In this document: positions 1 to 6,148 of the stretch, piece by piece | Layout of the letters: each line of letters begins with the position of its first letter | How positions within the stretch are numbered: position 1 is the stretch's first letter | From: an uncultured Pseudomonadota bacterium | GTDB taxonomy: Bacteria; Pseudomonadota; Gammaproteobacteria; Burkholderiales; SG8-39 | DNA: 8,350 nt | Assembly: GCA_903895005.1 (NCBI GenBank) | Contig: CAITSH010000344.1 | Coordinates: 1 to 8,350 of the forward strand | Direction of reading: 5' to 3' | The notes under the pieces: generated by a model | Told to the model about the DNA's origin: nothing | Seen by the model: only the letters and a program-made list of their open reading frames with translations | Database searches by the model: none | Program-made: the position numbers and the translations under genes

Positions 1-421
1 CCTCTTCCTGGCGCGCCAGGCAGGCATCGAGGTCGGCGCCATGCACCAGGCTGAAGGGCGTGTGCACAGGCAGGGCGAAACGCGCCCATTCGCGCAGGCT
101 GCGGTCAAACGGATCGGCGATCACCACCGTGAGGCCGCCCTCCTCCATGCGCACGCACAGGCAGCGCCGGCGCATCGCCTCGGGAAAGGGCATCAGCGAA
201 AAATCAGGCGTCGCCGCCGCGAGTTCATCGGGCGACAGGCAGTTCAGTCCGAAGCTGGCGGCGAGCACGAGTGAAAACTCGCGCGGTGCCAACCCGCTTT
301 TCTCCTCGAGCACCTCTAGCAGCGGACGCCCGGTGGCAAGCGCGGCGGCGCTCGCAAGCTGCACGTCGCCGGCGCTGAGCAGGTCGGGCTTGAGCTGCGC
401 TGCGGAAGTTCGATGATTCAT
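1..421 (-). CDS. gspE: Type II secretion ATPase GspE, N-terminal part (runs off the left edge)
   Basis: This is the first 140 codons of an open frame that continues beyond position 1 with no stop. The start ATG at 421-419 shares its A with the TAA stop of gspF (TAATG), and a GGGAG lies nine bases upstream, so translation is probably coupled to gspF. The product begins MNHRTSAAQLKPDLL. It has the look of the N-terminal (N1E/MshEN-like) domain of secretion and type IV pilus ATPases: a helical segment with LLEVLEEKSGL and FSLVLAASFGLNCL, then VRMEEGGLTVVIADPFD around residues 88-104, a typical signature of that domain. GspE is the cytoplasmic hexameric ATPase that powers pseudopilus assembly, and this domain normally contacts GspL or its equivalent at the inner membrane. 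The Walker motifs that would confirm the ATPase lie outside the window. A type IV pilus PilB-like protein is the alternative, but the gspF/gspG neighbours favour GspE. Confidence 0.85.
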   Translation of the reverse strand, partial: MNHRTSAAQLKPDLLSAGDVQLASAAALATGRPLLEVLEEKSGLAPREFSLVLAASFGLNCLSPDELAAATPDFSLMPFPEAMRRRCLCVRMEEGGLTVVIADPFDRSLREWARFALPVHTPFSLVHGADLDACLARQEE

Positions 422-1614
422 TACTTGACGCTCCCGGCAAGATCAAAAATGGGCATGTATAAAAGAATCACGATGCCGCCGATGACGATGCCAAGCAGCG
501 CCATCAACACGGGCTCGAGCATGCGCGCCGCCCAATCCACCCAGCGCGAGGTTTCCTCGTCGTGGTAATCGGCGATGCGCCCGAGCATGTCGGCCATGCT
601 GCCGCTGCGCTCGCCCACGGCCAGCATGCGGTTGCCCACCGGCGTGGTCAGGCCGTTCTTCTGCAAGGCCTGCGAAATGGGCTGGCCTTGCGCAATCTGG
701 CGTGAGGCGAGCGCAAGCTCCTTGCGCATCGCGCCGCTCAGCATGCTTGCCGCCAGACCCAGCGCCGGCACGACAGGCGTGCCGCCGCGCAGCAGCATGG
801 CCAGCGTGCGGTACAGCCGCGCCAGTTCATAAACCCGGATGTGCTGGCCCACAACGGGCAGCGCGCGCAGCCGCAGCACAAACCAGTCGCGCGTAGACTG
901 GGCAGAAAAAGCGGTTACCAGCACCAGCACCAGCACGATCGCCCCGGCGACGAATTGCAGCGGATACGCGCCGATCACCCGGCCGATATCAAACAGCAGC
1001 GCCGAAGCCCAGGGCATGTCACCGCCCGACTCGCGGTAGACACCGGCAAACTTGGGCACGACAAAACCGATCAGGAAGGCGCTGACCAGGAAGCCCACGC
1101 CAAGCAGCATCGTCGGGTAGATCATCGCGGCAACAATTTTCTTGCGTGCCGCATCAATGCGGCTGGCGTAGTCGCAATAGCGCTCCAGTGTCTCTTCAAG
1201 ACTGCCGGTGCGCTCGCTCGCGCTCACGCCGGCGATGAGCAATTGCGGGAATCCCCCGCCCGATTCGGTCAGCGCCTCGGACAAACGACCGCCCTGGCGC
1301 AACTTGAGCAGCACCGATTCAATCACCAGGCGCGCGCCCGGGTCGTATTCTTTTTCCGCCATGCCCTCGAGCGCGGCCATCAGGCTGAGGCCCGCGCGCA
1401 GCAACATCAGCAATTCCTGGCAAAAACTCAGGACATTGAGACGCGAACGCCCGGCGGACGCACGGCGTCCGCGGGGTGCGTTCGCCGCGCGCGCCGAAAA
1501 CACCGACATGCCGCGCGTCTGCGCTTCGCGCCTGGCGTCGGCCTCGGCGGCCGCGTCGATGCGCAGCACCACCACCTGGCCGGAAGGCGCTAAAGCTTTG
1601 ACTTCAAATAGCAT
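421..1614 (-). CDS. gspF: Type II secretion inner-membrane platform protein GspF
   Basis: The protein has 397 residues, the usual length for GspF. It contains two copies of the T2SSF domain, at about residues 62-185 and 262-390. Each copy carries the repeated family motif: SERTGSLEETL near residue 133 and GERSGSMADML near residue 334. Three hydrophobic segments are visible, at about 160-187 (ending VVPKF), 218-237 and 367-390 (ending MPIFDL). The N-terminal 60 residues form the small basic GspF leader region rich in Arg and Ala. GspF is the polytopic inner-membrane platform that couples the GspE ATPase to pseudopilin assembly. The start ATG at 1614 lies 21 bases after gspG, with GGAA shortly upstream. 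The next gene, gspE, overlaps its stop by one base. PilC of type IV pili is homologous; the GspG neighbour decides for the secretion name. Confidence 0.93.
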   Translation of the reverse strand: MLFEVKALAPSGQVVVLRIDAAAEADARREAQTRGMSVFSARAANAPRGRRASAGRSRLNVLSFCQELLMLLRAGLSLMAALEGMAEKEYDPGARLVIESVLLKLRQGGRLSEALTESGGGFPQLLIAGVSASERTGSLEETLERYCDYASRIDAARKKIVAAMIYPTMLLGVGFLVSAFLIGFVVPKFAGVYRESGGDMPWASALLFDIGRVIGAYPLQFVAGAIVLVLVLVTAFSAQSTRDWFVLRLRALPVVGQHIRVYELARLYRTLAMLLRGGTPVVPALGLAASMLSGAMRKELALASRQIAQGQPISQALQKNGLTTPVGNRMLAVGERSGSMADMLGRIADYHDEETSRWVDWAARMLEPVLMALLGIVIGGIVILLYMPIFDLAGSVK

Positions 1615-1635
1615 GTGGTTCCGCGACGATCAATA

Positions 1636-2109
1636 TCAGTTATTGCGCAAATCGGCCGACTCTCCGCTACCGCCGCGAACGCCATCCTTGCCCAGGGAAA
1701 CAATGTCGAACTCACCTTTTTCGCCAGGGATTTTATACAGGAATGCGCGACCCCAGGGGTCGGCAGGCAAACCTTTTTTCAGGTAGGGGCCATCCCAGCG
1801 CGGCTCATTGGCCGGCTTGGCCACGATAGCGGCAAGGCCTTGTTCCTGCGAGGGATAATGGCCGGTGTCGAGACGGTACTGGTCCAGCGCTTTTTCCAGG
1901 GCGTCAATCTGCGACAGGGCCACTTTGACCTCAGACTTCCCGATCTGCGAAAAATAGCGCGGCGCCACGTAACCGGCGAGCAAGCCGATAATCACCATCA
2001 CCACCAGCAACTCGAGCAAGGTAAATCCACGGGCCTTGTGCCGCCGCGCCGCGCCAGCCAGGTTCGTGAATGGTGTTTTGTTCAAGCATTTCTCATTGAT
2101 TGAATTCAT
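1636..2109 (-). CDS. gspG: Major pseudopilin GspG of the type II secretion system
   Basis: The protein has 157 residues. It carries a class III prepilin leader of 28 residues rich in basic residues (RRHKARG), with predicted prepilin-peptidase cleavage between Gly28 and Phe29 and the conserved Glu at mature position +5 (Glu33). The hydrophobic assembly helix follows, ending in GLLAGYVAPRYFSQ, which is characteristic of GspG. The C-terminal domain has the GspG hallmarks HYPSQEQGLAAIVAKP, WDGPYLKKG, LPADPWGRAF and the acidic/Gly end SLGKDGVRGGSGESADL, the region that binds calcium in characterised GspG proteins. GspG subunits form the periplasmic pseudopilus that drives substrate export. The start at 2109 is supported by GGAG at 2116-2119, six bases upstream, lying at the end of the preceding short pilin-like gene, so the two are probably co-translated. 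gspF follows after 21 bases. Confidence 0.95.
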   Translation of the reverse strand: MNSINEKCLNKTPFTNLAGAARRHKARGFTLLELLVVMVIIGLLAGYVAPRYFSQIGKSEVKVALSQIDALEKALDQYRLDTGHYPSQEQGLAAIVAKPANEPRWDGPYLKKGLPADPWGRAFLYKIPGEKGEFDIVSLGKDGVRGGSGESADLRNN

Positions 2110-2112
2110 TTT

Positions 2113-2337
2113 TCACTCCGTGTCGGGATTTTTTGTATGACAGACATCCCCGCCAGGTTCGTGTGCCAGCAACGCAACACGTTGCGGTTCGTTCCTGGAT
2201 TGCAGGACCGAATACGCGTGCGGAACAAACACAACCAGCAATGATGCAACGCCAAGCCATACAACAAGGTTAAGAATCGTAAAGCCGCTTCCGACACCCC
2301 TCGGTGACATATCGGCTCGTTTTTGGTTAAGGTTCAT
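2113..2337 (-). CDS. Short pilin-like protein 2, without globular domain and without Glu+5
   Basis: The product has 74 residues and no family I can name with certainty. It has the shape of a prepilin: an 18-residue leader with basic residues (KR and PRGVGSG) followed by FTILNLVVWLGVASLLVVFV, a strongly hydrophobic helix starting right after a Gly-Phe cleavage site. Mature position +5, normally Glu, is Asn (Asn23). After the helix only about 35 residues remain, far too short for a pseudopilin head. The start ATG at 2337 overlaps the TGA of the previous gene as ATGA, and the stop at 2115-2113 lies three bases before gspG, with the gspG ribosome binding site inside its last codons. This coupling argues for a translated gene rather than random sequence. 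Loss of Glu+5 is known among minor pseudopilins of the GspK type, but GspK is much larger. A leader gene serving mainly to couple translation, or a decayed duplicate, are the alternatives. Confidence 0.6.
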   Translation of the reverse strand: MNLNQKRADMSPRGVGSGFTILNLVVWLGVASLLVVFVPHAYSVLQSRNEPQRVALLAHEPGGDVCHTKNPDTE

Positions 2338-2561
2338 TTTTTTTCCGTTAATCCTGCTGCTGGCTGCGTACAGTTGCCTGCCTGAGCCGGGGGGTGGACT
2401 TGGTCGAGGTAATACGGCGCCGCGTAACCACTGAGCAGGCCGCAGATCGCCAGCACCAGCAGCAGTTCCGTTGCGCTAAAGCCGCCCAAACGCGCACCCA
2501 TCCGCCGGTTTGAAGCGGCCGGCGCCTGCGTTGACTGCTTGTGTCCGTTTTCGCGATGCAT
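2334..2561 (-). CDS. Short pilin-like protein 1, a headless GspG paralogue
   Basis: The product has 75 residues from the ATG at 2561. This start is preferred because GGAG at 2569-2572 sits seven bases upstream; the open frame continues back to 2768, but that part is not pilin-like. A 27-residue leader with basic residues (NRRMGARLGG) precedes a prepilin cleavage site Gly27-Phe28, with Glu at mature +5 (Glu32). The helix and following residues, LAICGLLSGYAAPYYLDQ, closely resemble the same stretch of the GspG two genes downstream: about 16 of 28 residues match by eye, including the GspG-like GY-APxY-xxQ. The mature protein is only 48 residues, ends in a polar tail (one Cys in the helix, one in the tail), and lacks the whole GspG head. 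Its stop overlaps the next start (ATGA). It is probably the first gene of the secretion operon. Its role is unknown; a truncated duplicate of gspG is the main alternative to a functional mini-pseudopilin. Confidence 0.68.
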   Translation of the reverse strand: MHRENGHKQSTQAPAASNRRMGARLGGFSATELLLVLAICGLLSGYAAPYYLDQVHPPAQAGNCTQPAAGLTEKK

Positions 2562-2568
2562 GTGTGGT

Positions 2569-2572
2569 CTCC
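2569..2572 (-). promoter_or_regulatory. Ribosome binding site fixing the start of short pilin-like gene 1
   Basis: On the minus strand GGAG stands seven bases before the ATG at 2561. No comparable site precedes the more distant in-frame start at 2768, so this site decides the start. Confidence 0.6.
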
Positions 2573-2688
2573 GAAATGGTCCTGCGGTCGTACCCGGCGC
2601 AATTGCCGGTTCCCCATGCCGCGTGACTGCTTCCGAAGCCGGTCCAGACCGACCCAAAACCCCAAAACTCAGCCCAACGGCATGGACG

Positions 2689-2701
2689 CATCCTAAGGAT
2701 G
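2689..2701. repeat. Small inverted repeat in the leader of the secretion operon
   Basis: CATCCT and AGGATG form six-base arms around a single A. It lies between the possible promoter and the first gene, where it could be an operator or a short RNA element. Such a short palindrome can also occur by chance. Confidence 0.3.
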
Positions 2702-2753
2702 TCGTGACCGCCTGTCGGTAGCGCTTTTGTTGGGGCAGTGTAACCTTGCGTAA

Positions 2754-2759
2754 CAGTAT
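2754..2759 (-). promoter_or_regulatory. Possible -10 box for the secretion operon
   Basis: On the minus strand the hexamer TATACT lies in an AT-rich patch (about 2750-2785), the only such patch upstream of the short pilin-like genes. It would place transcription initiation near 2747 and give a leader of about 185 bases. No good -35 hexamer is found 16-18 bases upstream, so an activator-dependent promoter is possible. The plus strand also reads TATAAT at 2757-2762, so the strand is not certain. Confidence 0.25.
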
Positions 2760-2889
2760 AATTTCCACATTAAATCATTGGGATACGACCCCATTGATGC
2801 GCCCAGAAAATGCGCGGGTGGCAGACTGCCACGCGGAGAAAAGCGCAAGCCCGCGCTATCGGTTCGCGGCGCTGTCCTGCGTCCCCCTT

Positions 2890-2984
2890 GGATCGCAGTC
2901 GGGACGCAGTCGGGACGCAATCGGGACGCAATCGGGACGCAATCAGGACGCAATCGGGACGCAATCAGGACGCAATCAGGACGC
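2890..2984. repeat. Tandem array of an 11-base unit (GGGACGCAATC)
   Basis: Seven complete units run without gaps from 2901 to 2977. The first reads GGGACGCAGTC; the next three (2912-2944) are identical GGGACGCAATC; the units at 2945 and 2967 begin with A instead of G, and the one at 2956 is again the consensus. A degenerate unit precedes (2890-2900, GGATCGCAGTC) and a partial unit follows (2978-2984, AGGACGC). There are no spacers, so this is a minisatellite-type array, not a CRISPR. Because 11 does not divide by three, the array reads open in several frames with an 11-residue period, which creates spurious ORFs. It lies about 130 bases upstream of the possible secretion-operon promoter. Arrays like this can vary in copy number by slippage. 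An 11-base period is also the spacing of direct-repeat sites of OmpR/PhoB-type regulators. Confidence 0.95.
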
Positions 2985-3088
2985 GTACAAAAGCTGTGGT
3001 AGGCGTGCGCGCTCGGCGCGACGTCAGTCATTCAGCCTGATGCTATGCGGATCGCGTCGCGGTGTATGTGCTGACAGCGTGAAGAATT

Positions 3089-3112
3089 GGTGACCGCATG
3101 TCACCGGTCACC
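3089..3112. repeat. Operator-like dyad GGTGAC-N5-GTCACC followed by a third half-site
   Basis: GGTGAC at 3089-3094 and GTCACC at 3100-3105 are perfect inverted repeats around five bases, and a further GGTCACC follows at 3106-3112. The first arm can therefore pair with either of two copies. The arrangement resembles a dimeric repressor or activator site, in the intergenic region between the receiver gene and the secretion operon. No regulator can be assigned. Confidence 0.4.
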
Positions 3113-3254
3113 CGGCGCAGTGGGCGGCAATGATTCACGCGATTTACCGGCGAAAACCAGACACCAGCCAAGGGGGGCGCCAGGCAGCGGACGCCGGTTC
3201 CCGGACACGCAAGGCCGGCCTGTTACTCGTGCACCGGGCCAAGCTGCGGCAAAC

Positions 3255-3284
3255 CGCCGGCGAACACGCGCCGTGCGGCCGGCG
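3255..3284 (-). terminator. Possible stem-loop after the receiver gene
   Basis: CGCCGGC and GCCGGCG form seven-base GC-rich arms around a 16-base loop, starting four bases beyond the stop of the receiver gene on the minus strand. There is no T-run after it, so an intrinsic terminator is doubtful; RNA-stabilising hairpin or chance pairing in GC-rich DNA are alternatives. Confidence 0.25.
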
Positions 3285-3288
3285 CGGG

Positions 3289-3663
3289 TCAGGCCGGATC
3301 CAGGCCAATCGCCTTGTACAGGTCTTCCATCAGGAAAGGCTTGGTCAGCACACCGTCGAACCCAAACTGGACAAAACTCTCCGCGTCCTTTTGCGAAGCG
3401 TGCGCGGTGCACGCCACGATGCGAATGCCGGCGCCATACGGGGCACGGCGCACGATCTGGCACAACTCAATGCCGCTGACCTCGGGCATGCTGATATCCA
3501 TCAGGATCACGTCAAATGACCGCGCCTCAAGCGCGCGCAGGCACTCGGCGGCGCTCTCCGCATGCTCGATCAGGGCCATGCCGCGCCGCTTGAGCATGCG
3601 CTCGGCCAGCTTTCGATTGTCCGCATTATCATCAACAACCAGGATCGAGGCGGGCTGTGTCAT
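3289..3663 (-). CDS. Stand-alone CheY-like response-regulator receiver
   Basis: The protein has 124 residues and is a single receiver domain with nothing attached. The acidic pocket is Asp11-Asp12 (VVDDN), the phospho-acceptor is Asp56 in VILMDISMPEVSG, Thr86 in VACTAHAS is the conserved hydroxyl residue, and Lys108 in LTKPF completes the active site. With no output domain it must act by protein contact or as a phosphate relay or sink. Its ATG at 3663 overlaps the stop of the upstream kinase gene (ATGA), and GGAGG lies seven bases before the start inside that gene. The sequence resembles receiver domains normally fused to the C-terminus of hybrid kinases (ARSFDVILMDISMPEVSG), so kinase plus receiver look like a split hybrid kinase. 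The cognate phosphodonor is probably the kinase at 3660-5396. Confidence 0.93.
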   Translation of the reverse strand: MTQPASILVVDDNADNRKLAERMLKRRGMALIEHAESAAECLRALEARSFDVILMDISMPEVSGIELCQIVRRAPYGAGIRIVACTAHASQKDAESFVQFGFDGVLTKPFLMEDLYKAIGLDPA

Positions 3664-5396
3664 TGCTTACCCTCCGAAATTGGCGCGTCCATGGGCCTCA
3701 ATGGCAGCGTAATCCAGAAAATGCTGCCCTCGCCCGGACGCGACGAAAGACCGATTTCGCCGCCCAGCAGGGACACCAGTTGCCGCGAGAGCGAAAGCCC
3801 GAGCCCCGTCCCGTGGATGCTGCGTGTCTCGAAATGCTGGACCTGGGTATAGCTGTTGAACAGCCGCCCCTGATCCTCGACCGAAATACCCCCGCCGGTG
3901 TCCTTCACCTCGACACGAACATGCGAGGCAATCACCACAACCCCGACACTGACCGACCCCTTTTCGGTGAACTTCAGCGCATTGCTTAAAAGGTTATGCA
4001 AAATCCGCTTGAGCAAGGTGGCATCCGTAACAACAAGTTCCGGCACCTCCGGATCAACACGCAGGTTCAGCGCCAGTCCCCTCAACGCCGCGTCGGCCTC
4101 GTGTAACTTGACCACCTCATCGAACAAGGTGCGGACGGGGACCGGGCTCATTTGCGCCACCTGCACGCCCGACTCAGCCTTCGAAAGATCCAGGACCTGG
4201 TTGACGATTTGCAGCAGATGCTTGGCGCTCTGATGTATGGACTCGACGCTTTCCATCGACTCTTCAGGCAGTGTCTCCAGCGCCAGCAACTGGGAGTGGC
4301 CGAGGATGCCGTGCAAGGGGGTGCGCAGTTCATGCGAAATATTGGCGAAAAACTGCGTTTTTGATTCATTTGCCTGCTCTGCCAGCGCCACATTCCTGGT
4401 CAGGTCAATATTGGAGCGTGCCAGGCGCCGGTTCAGCACCTGCGTGCGCACGGAAAGAGTAAACAGCAGCAGCAGGATCAAGATGATCAGTCCGGCCGTC
4501 GCGGGTATATACGACGCATAAGCGCTGAGGTATTTGGAATCAATCTCCGCAAACGACAGTTGCACCGTGACATACATCGACAGCTTGGGAATATGTTGAA
4601 AAGCCATCAGGCGGCGCACGCCGTCGGTAGGGCTTTCGATCTCGACAAAGCCGCGGTCGCTCGCCAGTACCGAGCCGAACCACGGAAATTTGAGCGCGTT
4701 CTGCCCGAAGGTGAACCCGTCCTTGTCCACGCGGATGCGGTTGATGCCGTCAAAACCGGTCAGGCTCACCACGCCTGATTCACCGACCAGGCGCCGGTAC
4801 ACCGAAGTGAATTCCTCGGGGTTGATGGAAATGACCGTGACACCCAGGAATTTTCCATCAAGCGAATCAACGCGCCGCGAAAGTTGCAGCGTCAGTTTCT
4901 TGGACACACGCCCGACCAGCGGCTCGCTGATATAGAGAAAATCCTTGCCATCGCCATCGGCGTGCACCCGAAAGTGCTTGCGGTCGGACAAGTCCACCGG
5001 CTTGGAATCGGGCACGGTGCTGAACACCGAAACGCCGGTCTTGTCGATAAGGGCGAACTGGGTGTACAGATCCGGATCGATCTCCTTGTACAGACGCGCA
5101 AAAGACGCGAACGCTTCGCCCCTGACGTACTGCAGGCGCATCACCCGCCCGATCTGGTCGGCCTGGTCGATGGTGCGCTCGATATGCTGGGCCAGCGCGA
5201 ATGAAACCGAGCGCATGTTTTCCTCGGCACGCTCGCGCGCCTGCACGCGCGCGTTGTCCAGCATCAGGAAATAACTCGCCACGACCGCCGCAATGGCGAT
5301 CAGCGTCCCGGCTGCCTTGAGCCAAAGCTCGTATGAGCCGATCGCTCGCCCCGAGGCGACCGCCTCCCTATCCGGGGATTTTTCCACTTTACTCAA
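3660..5396 (-). CDS. Membrane sensor histidine kinase with PDC/Cache-like periplasmic domain
   Basis: The protein has 578 residues. A first membrane helix at about 26-46 and a second at about 299-317 flank a periplasmic region of some 250 residues. That region contains FALIDKTGVSVFSTVPD, LSDRKHFRVH and FLGVTVISINPEEF, typical of PDC/dCache sensor domains that bind small ligands. The cytoplasmic part has a HisKA domain with His355 in NISHELRTPLHG, and an HATPase_c domain with the N box (NLLSNALKF, Asn472), G1 box (DTGGGIS, Asp499) and G2 box (GTGLGLSLS, 529-536). It is therefore a complete kinase without an attached receiver and with no HAMP domain evident. The start is TTG at 5396, overlapping the TGA of the OmpR-family gene (TTGA), with GGAG eight bases upstream; the first in-frame ATG (Met45) lies inside the first membrane helix and is not credible. 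A GTG three codons on is an alternative start. The ligand cannot be predicted. Confidence 0.94.
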   Translation of the reverse strand: MSKVEKSPDREAVASGRAIGSYELWLKAAGTLIAIAAVVASYFLMLDNARVQARERAEENMRSVSFALAQHIERTIDQADQIGRVMRLQYVRGEAFASFARLYKEIDPDLYTQFALIDKTGVSVFSTVPDSKPVDLSDRKHFRVHADGDGKDFLYISEPLVGRVSKKLTLQLSRRVDSLDGKFLGVTVISINPEEFTSVYRRLVGESGVVSLTGFDGINRIRVDKDGFTFGQNALKFPWFGSVLASDRGFVEIESPTDGVRRLMAFQHIPKLSMYVTVQLSFAEIDSKYLSAYASYIPATAGLIILILLLLFTLSVRTQVLNRRLARSNIDLTRNVALAEQANESKTQFFANISHELRTPLHGILGHSQLLALETLPEESMESVESIHQSAKHLLQIVNQVLDLSKAESGVQVAQMSPVPVRTLFDEVVKLHEADAALRGLALNLRVDPEVPELVVTDATLLKRILHNLLSNALKFTEKGSVSVGVVVIASHVRVEVKDTGGGISVEDQGRLFNSYTQVQHFETRSIHGTGLGLSLSRQLVSLLGGEIGLSSRPGEGSIFWITLPLRPMDAPISEGKQ

Positions 5397-6148
5397 TCAA
5401 TTATCTCCACCGGTAATTTGCTGTGCAACGAATAGCCCACCCCGCGCTTGCTGACCAGCATCCCCTTGCGGCAGCCCACTGCAGCCAGCTTGAACCGCAG
5501 ATGGCTGATATGCACGGCGATGGCGCGTTTATCCGGATCCCATTCCTGCCCCGACGCAAGACGCGAAAGCGACTCGTGCGAGATGGGGTCGGGGCTGCTC
5601 CGGCTCAGGGCGACGAGCAACTGCAGCTCCCTTTCCGTCAACGGCAAAGCCCTGCCGTTATTGCCGCAGATCGTCCGATCCCAGATGTCAACCTTGCATC
5701 CGTCAAAACGGATCTGGCGCGGCTGGTGCGAGGCGCGCACCGTCCCGGGCAAAGGCACGGAAGCGGGCTTGGAGCGGCGCAGCGCATTTCTCAACCTCGC
5801 CCGCAGGACTTCGGCCTGGAAAGGTTTGGTCACGTAATCATCCGCGCCGATGTTCAGTCCGGTCGCAACCGTTTCAGCCGAAGAAAGCCCGGACAGCAAG
5901 ACCAGCGGGATGCGCGAGCGCGCCCGGATGCCCATGGCGATGCTGATGCCATCCTCGCCCGGCAGCACGATATCGAGCAGCACCACATCAACCCCCCCGA
6001 GCCGGATCGCCTTTTGCAGGAGCTTCCCGGACTCGAAAAAGATCACGGCGAACTCGGCATCCAGCACGCGAAGCAACAGCGTGCGCATCGCGGAGTCGTC
6101 CTCGAGAACCGCAACACGCGGCCTGCTGGTATCGGAGAAAGTCGTCAT
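5393..6148 (-). CDS. OmpR/PhoB-family response regulator
   Basis: The protein has 251 residues. An N-terminal receiver (about 10-125) shows Glu16-Asp17-Asp18 (LEDD), phospho-acceptor Asp59 in VVLLDIVLPGEDG, Ser86 and Lys108 in VTKPF. A C-terminal winged helix-turn-helix (about 145-245) shows LPLTERELQLL, the recognition-helix region RAIAVHISHLRFKL (208-221) and the wing KRGVGYSL. It is a DNA-binding regulator, expected to act as a dimer on direct repeats. It is the first gene of a three-gene operon with the membrane kinase and the CheY-like receiver. The ATG at 6148 has only a weak upstream site. The gene faces away from the soluble kinase at 6504, and the two share the region 6149-6503. Its targets are unknown; its own operon, the divergent kinase and the 11-base repeat array are candidates. 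Confidence 0.94.
   Translation of the reverse strand: MTTFSDTSRPRVAVLEDDSAMRTLLLRVLDAEFAVIFFESGKLLQKAIRLGGVDVVLLDIVLPGEDGISIAMGIRARSRIPLVLLSGLSSAETVATGLNIGADDYVTKPFQAEVLRARLRNALRRSKPASVPLPGTVRASHQPRQIRFDGCKVDIWDRTICGNNGRALPLTERELQLLVALSRSSPDPISHESLSRLASGQEWDPDKRAIAVHISHLRFKLAAVGCRKGMLVSKRGVGYSLHSKLPVEIID

Larger units (their letters stand above)
2562..3288. other. Intergenic region without a convincing gene, upstream of the secretion operon
   Basis: About 730 bases separate the receiver gene from the first pilin-like gene. Open frames exist on both strands, but they arise mainly because the 11-base repeat array has no stop codons; none has a recognisable domain or a good ribosome binding site. 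The contents I can support are the 5' leader of the secretion operon (about 2562-2750), a minus-strand -10-like box (2754-2759), an array of 11-base repeats (2890-2984), a dyad (3089-3112) and a possible stem after the receiver gene (3255-3284). Base composition drops in GC around 2740-2790, as expected for a promoter. Confidence 0.6.

Noticed and set aside
841..1593. Plus-strand ORF of 250 codons opposite gspF
   Set aside because: It is the antisense of a well-recognised gspF in GC-rich DNA, with a composition rich in His, Gln and Arg and no domain.
2562..2750. Cyclic-di-GMP (GEMM-type) riboswitch in the leader of the secretion operon
   Set aside because: A few GGTCACG and GGATGCG-like words recall the motif, but the conserved core and paired stems could not be assembled.
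2562..2768. Extension of short pilin-like gene 1 back to an ATG at 2768
   Set aside because: The extra 69 residues have no pilin leader character, the start lies upstream of the -10-like box, and a good ribosome binding site supports the ATG at 2561.
2890..2984. CRISPR array
   Set aside because: The 11-base units are directly adjacent with no spacers and no cas genes nearby; this is a tandem repeat.
2746..3093. Several overlapping ORFs across the 11-base array on both strands, encoding repetitive Arg/Asp/Gln/Ser peptides
   Set aside because: They exist in several frames at once because the repeat lacks stop codons; there is no ribosome binding site or domain support.
3101..3463. Arg/Pro-rich ORFs on both strands around the 3' end of the receiver gene
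   Set aside because: They overlap the receiver gene out of frame and have no start signal or domain; they are shadow frames.
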